In this document: piece after piece, positions 29,128 to 29,850 of the stretch
How the letters are laid out: each line of letters starts with the position of its first letter
How positions within the stretch are numbered: the stretch's first letter is position 1
DNA from: an uncultured Oscillospiraceae bacterium
GTDB lineage: Bacteria; Bacillota; Clostridia; Oscillospirales; Oscillospiraceae
Direction of reading: 5' to 3'
Length of the DNA stretch: 29,850 nt
Assembly: GCA_910585815.1 (NCBI GenBank)
Contig: CAJUFJ010000043.1
Coordinates: 1-29,850 of the forward strand
Translations under genes and position numbers: made by a program
The notes under the pieces: generated by a model
Seen by the model: the letters and a program-made list of their open reading frames with translations, nothing else
Database searches by the model: none
What the model was told of the DNA's origin: nothing

Positions 29128-29510
29128 TTAAAGGAAGTCAAAGAGGGAAAAAGGGACAGCAACCCCTGGATGACGAGCGCGATAGCGTTCTTTCTGCAAT
29201 CCGAAACGGTTGTAGGCCTGAACAAAAACAGCAAGAACCGCCTGGAGATTTTCCAGTTTTCTGGGAAAGCATCTGCTTCGCCGTGCCAGCGTAGGGATAT
29301 AATGGCGCAAATCAGCATTGACACCTTCCACCGTGAAGGTGTTATTCTTATTGTGGATGTTGTAAATATGCTTTCCAGGATAGATTACGTCCAGATATCC
29401 CTACACTTGCAGTGCTGGCTCCCAGATGCGTTGTACCCTGCCTTGACCTGGTTCTCTATTTTTCCGCATTTTGGGCACTTTTTCCATGCATCTTCTGTTC
29501 TCCTTCTCAT
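29128..29510 (-). pseudogene. IS1-family transposase remnant with internal deletion
   Basis: From the ATG at 29510, 41 residues form the N-terminal zinc ribbon (CPKCGKIENQVKAGY, then CKC) before a stop at 29385. In another frame the C-terminal part reads YNIHNKNNTFTVEGVNADLR, then HYIPTLARRSRCFPRKLENL and ends FSLFDFL, as in IS1-family transposases. The middle with most DDE-catalytic residues is missing, so the enzyme is dead. Element ends could not be fixed. Confidence 0.7.
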
Positions 29511-29542
29511 AGTTTACCATTATATCATAATATCTTTATTTT

Positions 29543-29696
29543 GGACACTCCCCACAAATTCGGGTGTGTCCTATTCGCAGATTTTATGTAGAGGCGGACA
29601 TTGTCCGCCCGCGGGCGCACACTGTGCGCCCCTACAAATCGTGCCAATTCTCCTGACTGTGATAAAATGCGCGGTAGGACACTCCCACAAATTCGG
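29543..29696. repeat. REP-like core flanked by direct repeats
   Basis: The direct repeats GGACACTCC(C)CACAAATTCGG at 29543-29563 and 29677-29696 bracket a short REP-like pair (29588-29635), in which the 26-bp linker of the twins is gone. Inside the right part (29636-29685) is the inverted copy of the 50-bp flank seen at 17896-17945. The layout suggests a small non-coding mobile unit with a nested insertion. The gap 29511-29701 holds nothing else recognised. Confidence 0.6.
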
Positions 29697-29701
29697 TGCC
29701 C

Positions 29702-29730
29702 TTGATAAATGACTAATGATGTGATATTCT
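29702..29730 (+). promoter_or_regulatory. Promoter for the gene at the right edge
   Basis: TTGATA (29702-29707), 17-base spacer, TATTCT (29725-29730), 40 bases before the TTG start. Confidence 0.5.
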
Positions 29731-29769
29731 TGGATTGTACGTTAATTCAGATTTGATGGGGGTGAGTTT

Positions 29770-29850
29770 TTGCAGGAACAACGATTTACAAAACAGGATT
29801 GGACACTTTTCCGAAGTAAAATTGGCGACTGGCAGGAGGCCTACATGGGC
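29770..29850 (+). CDS. Start of a small conserved protein (cut by window edge)
   Basis: The first 27 codons read LQEQRFTKQDWTLFRSKIGD and WQEAYMG, with a TTG start and GGGGG seven bases upstream. This opening (FTxxDWxLFRxKIxxWQExYM) is that of a family of ~100-residue Clostridia proteins often mislabelled multidrug transporter; the role is unknown. The 3' end lies outside the window. Confidence 0.6.
   Translation, partial: MQEQRFTKQDWTLFRSKIGDWQEAYMG

Noticed and set aside
29128..29510. Intact IS1-family transposase
   Set aside because: The N- and C-terminal parts are in different frames and the central catalytic part is deleted.

Overview
The window looks like a chromosomal segment of a high-GC, Gram-positive gut Clostridia genome, most likely Oscillospiraceae (Flavonifractor / Lawsonibacter / Pseudoflavonifractor-like). 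Reasons: strong AGGAGG ribosome sites, Firmicute gene sets (ecfA1-ecfA2-ecfT-truA, RqcH, Mini-RNase III, a CdaR/PucR regulator, DUF4830, DUF5711), and abundant intergenic palindromic repeats of the type common in that family. The genus is inferred, not shown. No rRNA, tRNA, CRISPR array or recognisable riboswitch was seen.

Region 1-6630 is lower in GC and is a decayed integrative/mobilizable element of the Tn1549-like kind. It holds an HTH_16 protein, an element-type sigma factor, a MobC relaxosome protein beside a large inverted repeat (possible oriT) and a RepA_N replication initiator that has lost its C-terminus. Between them sits a five-gene cargo operon: MarR regulator, two nitroreductases, a radical SAM protein of the SPL-like family and Fpg/MutM glycosylase. 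It is read from a consensus promoter with a putative operator. Six copies of a 25-bp palindrome are scattered through this region and I saw none elsewhere in the window.

Region 6770-16724 is read on the minus strand: methyltransferase, half-length MreB-like protein, ecfA1, ecfA2, ecfT, truA, DUF5711, CvpA and a ClpE-like ATPase. The conserved ecf-truA order is interrupted twice by ~120-bp palindromic repeats and once by a divergent XRE repressor / small-protein pair with direct-repeat operators.

Region 16800-25440 is mostly on the plus strand: DivIVA-like protein, a tiny membrane-peptide gene with a convergent consensus promoter (candidate type I toxin-antitoxin), an Arc-type ribbon-helix-helix protein coupled to ComF, MreB, MscS, DUF4830 (minus), an RsuA-family pseudouridine synthase, a PucR regulator and a secreted WG-repeat protein.

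Region 25488-29850 is minus strand again: RqcH; a SUKH-1 (SMI1/KNR4) gene with a small partner, bracketed by two nearly identical REP-like elements; a possible MbcA/Xre-type fragment; Mini-RNase III; an IS1-family transposase remnant; and the start of an unrelated small gene on the plus strand. The strongest candidates for undescribed biology are the tiny-peptide/antisense locus (17583-17880), the element-restricted 25-bp palindromes, the half-MreB gene in the ecf operon, and REP-like repeats that supply the stop codons of two genes.
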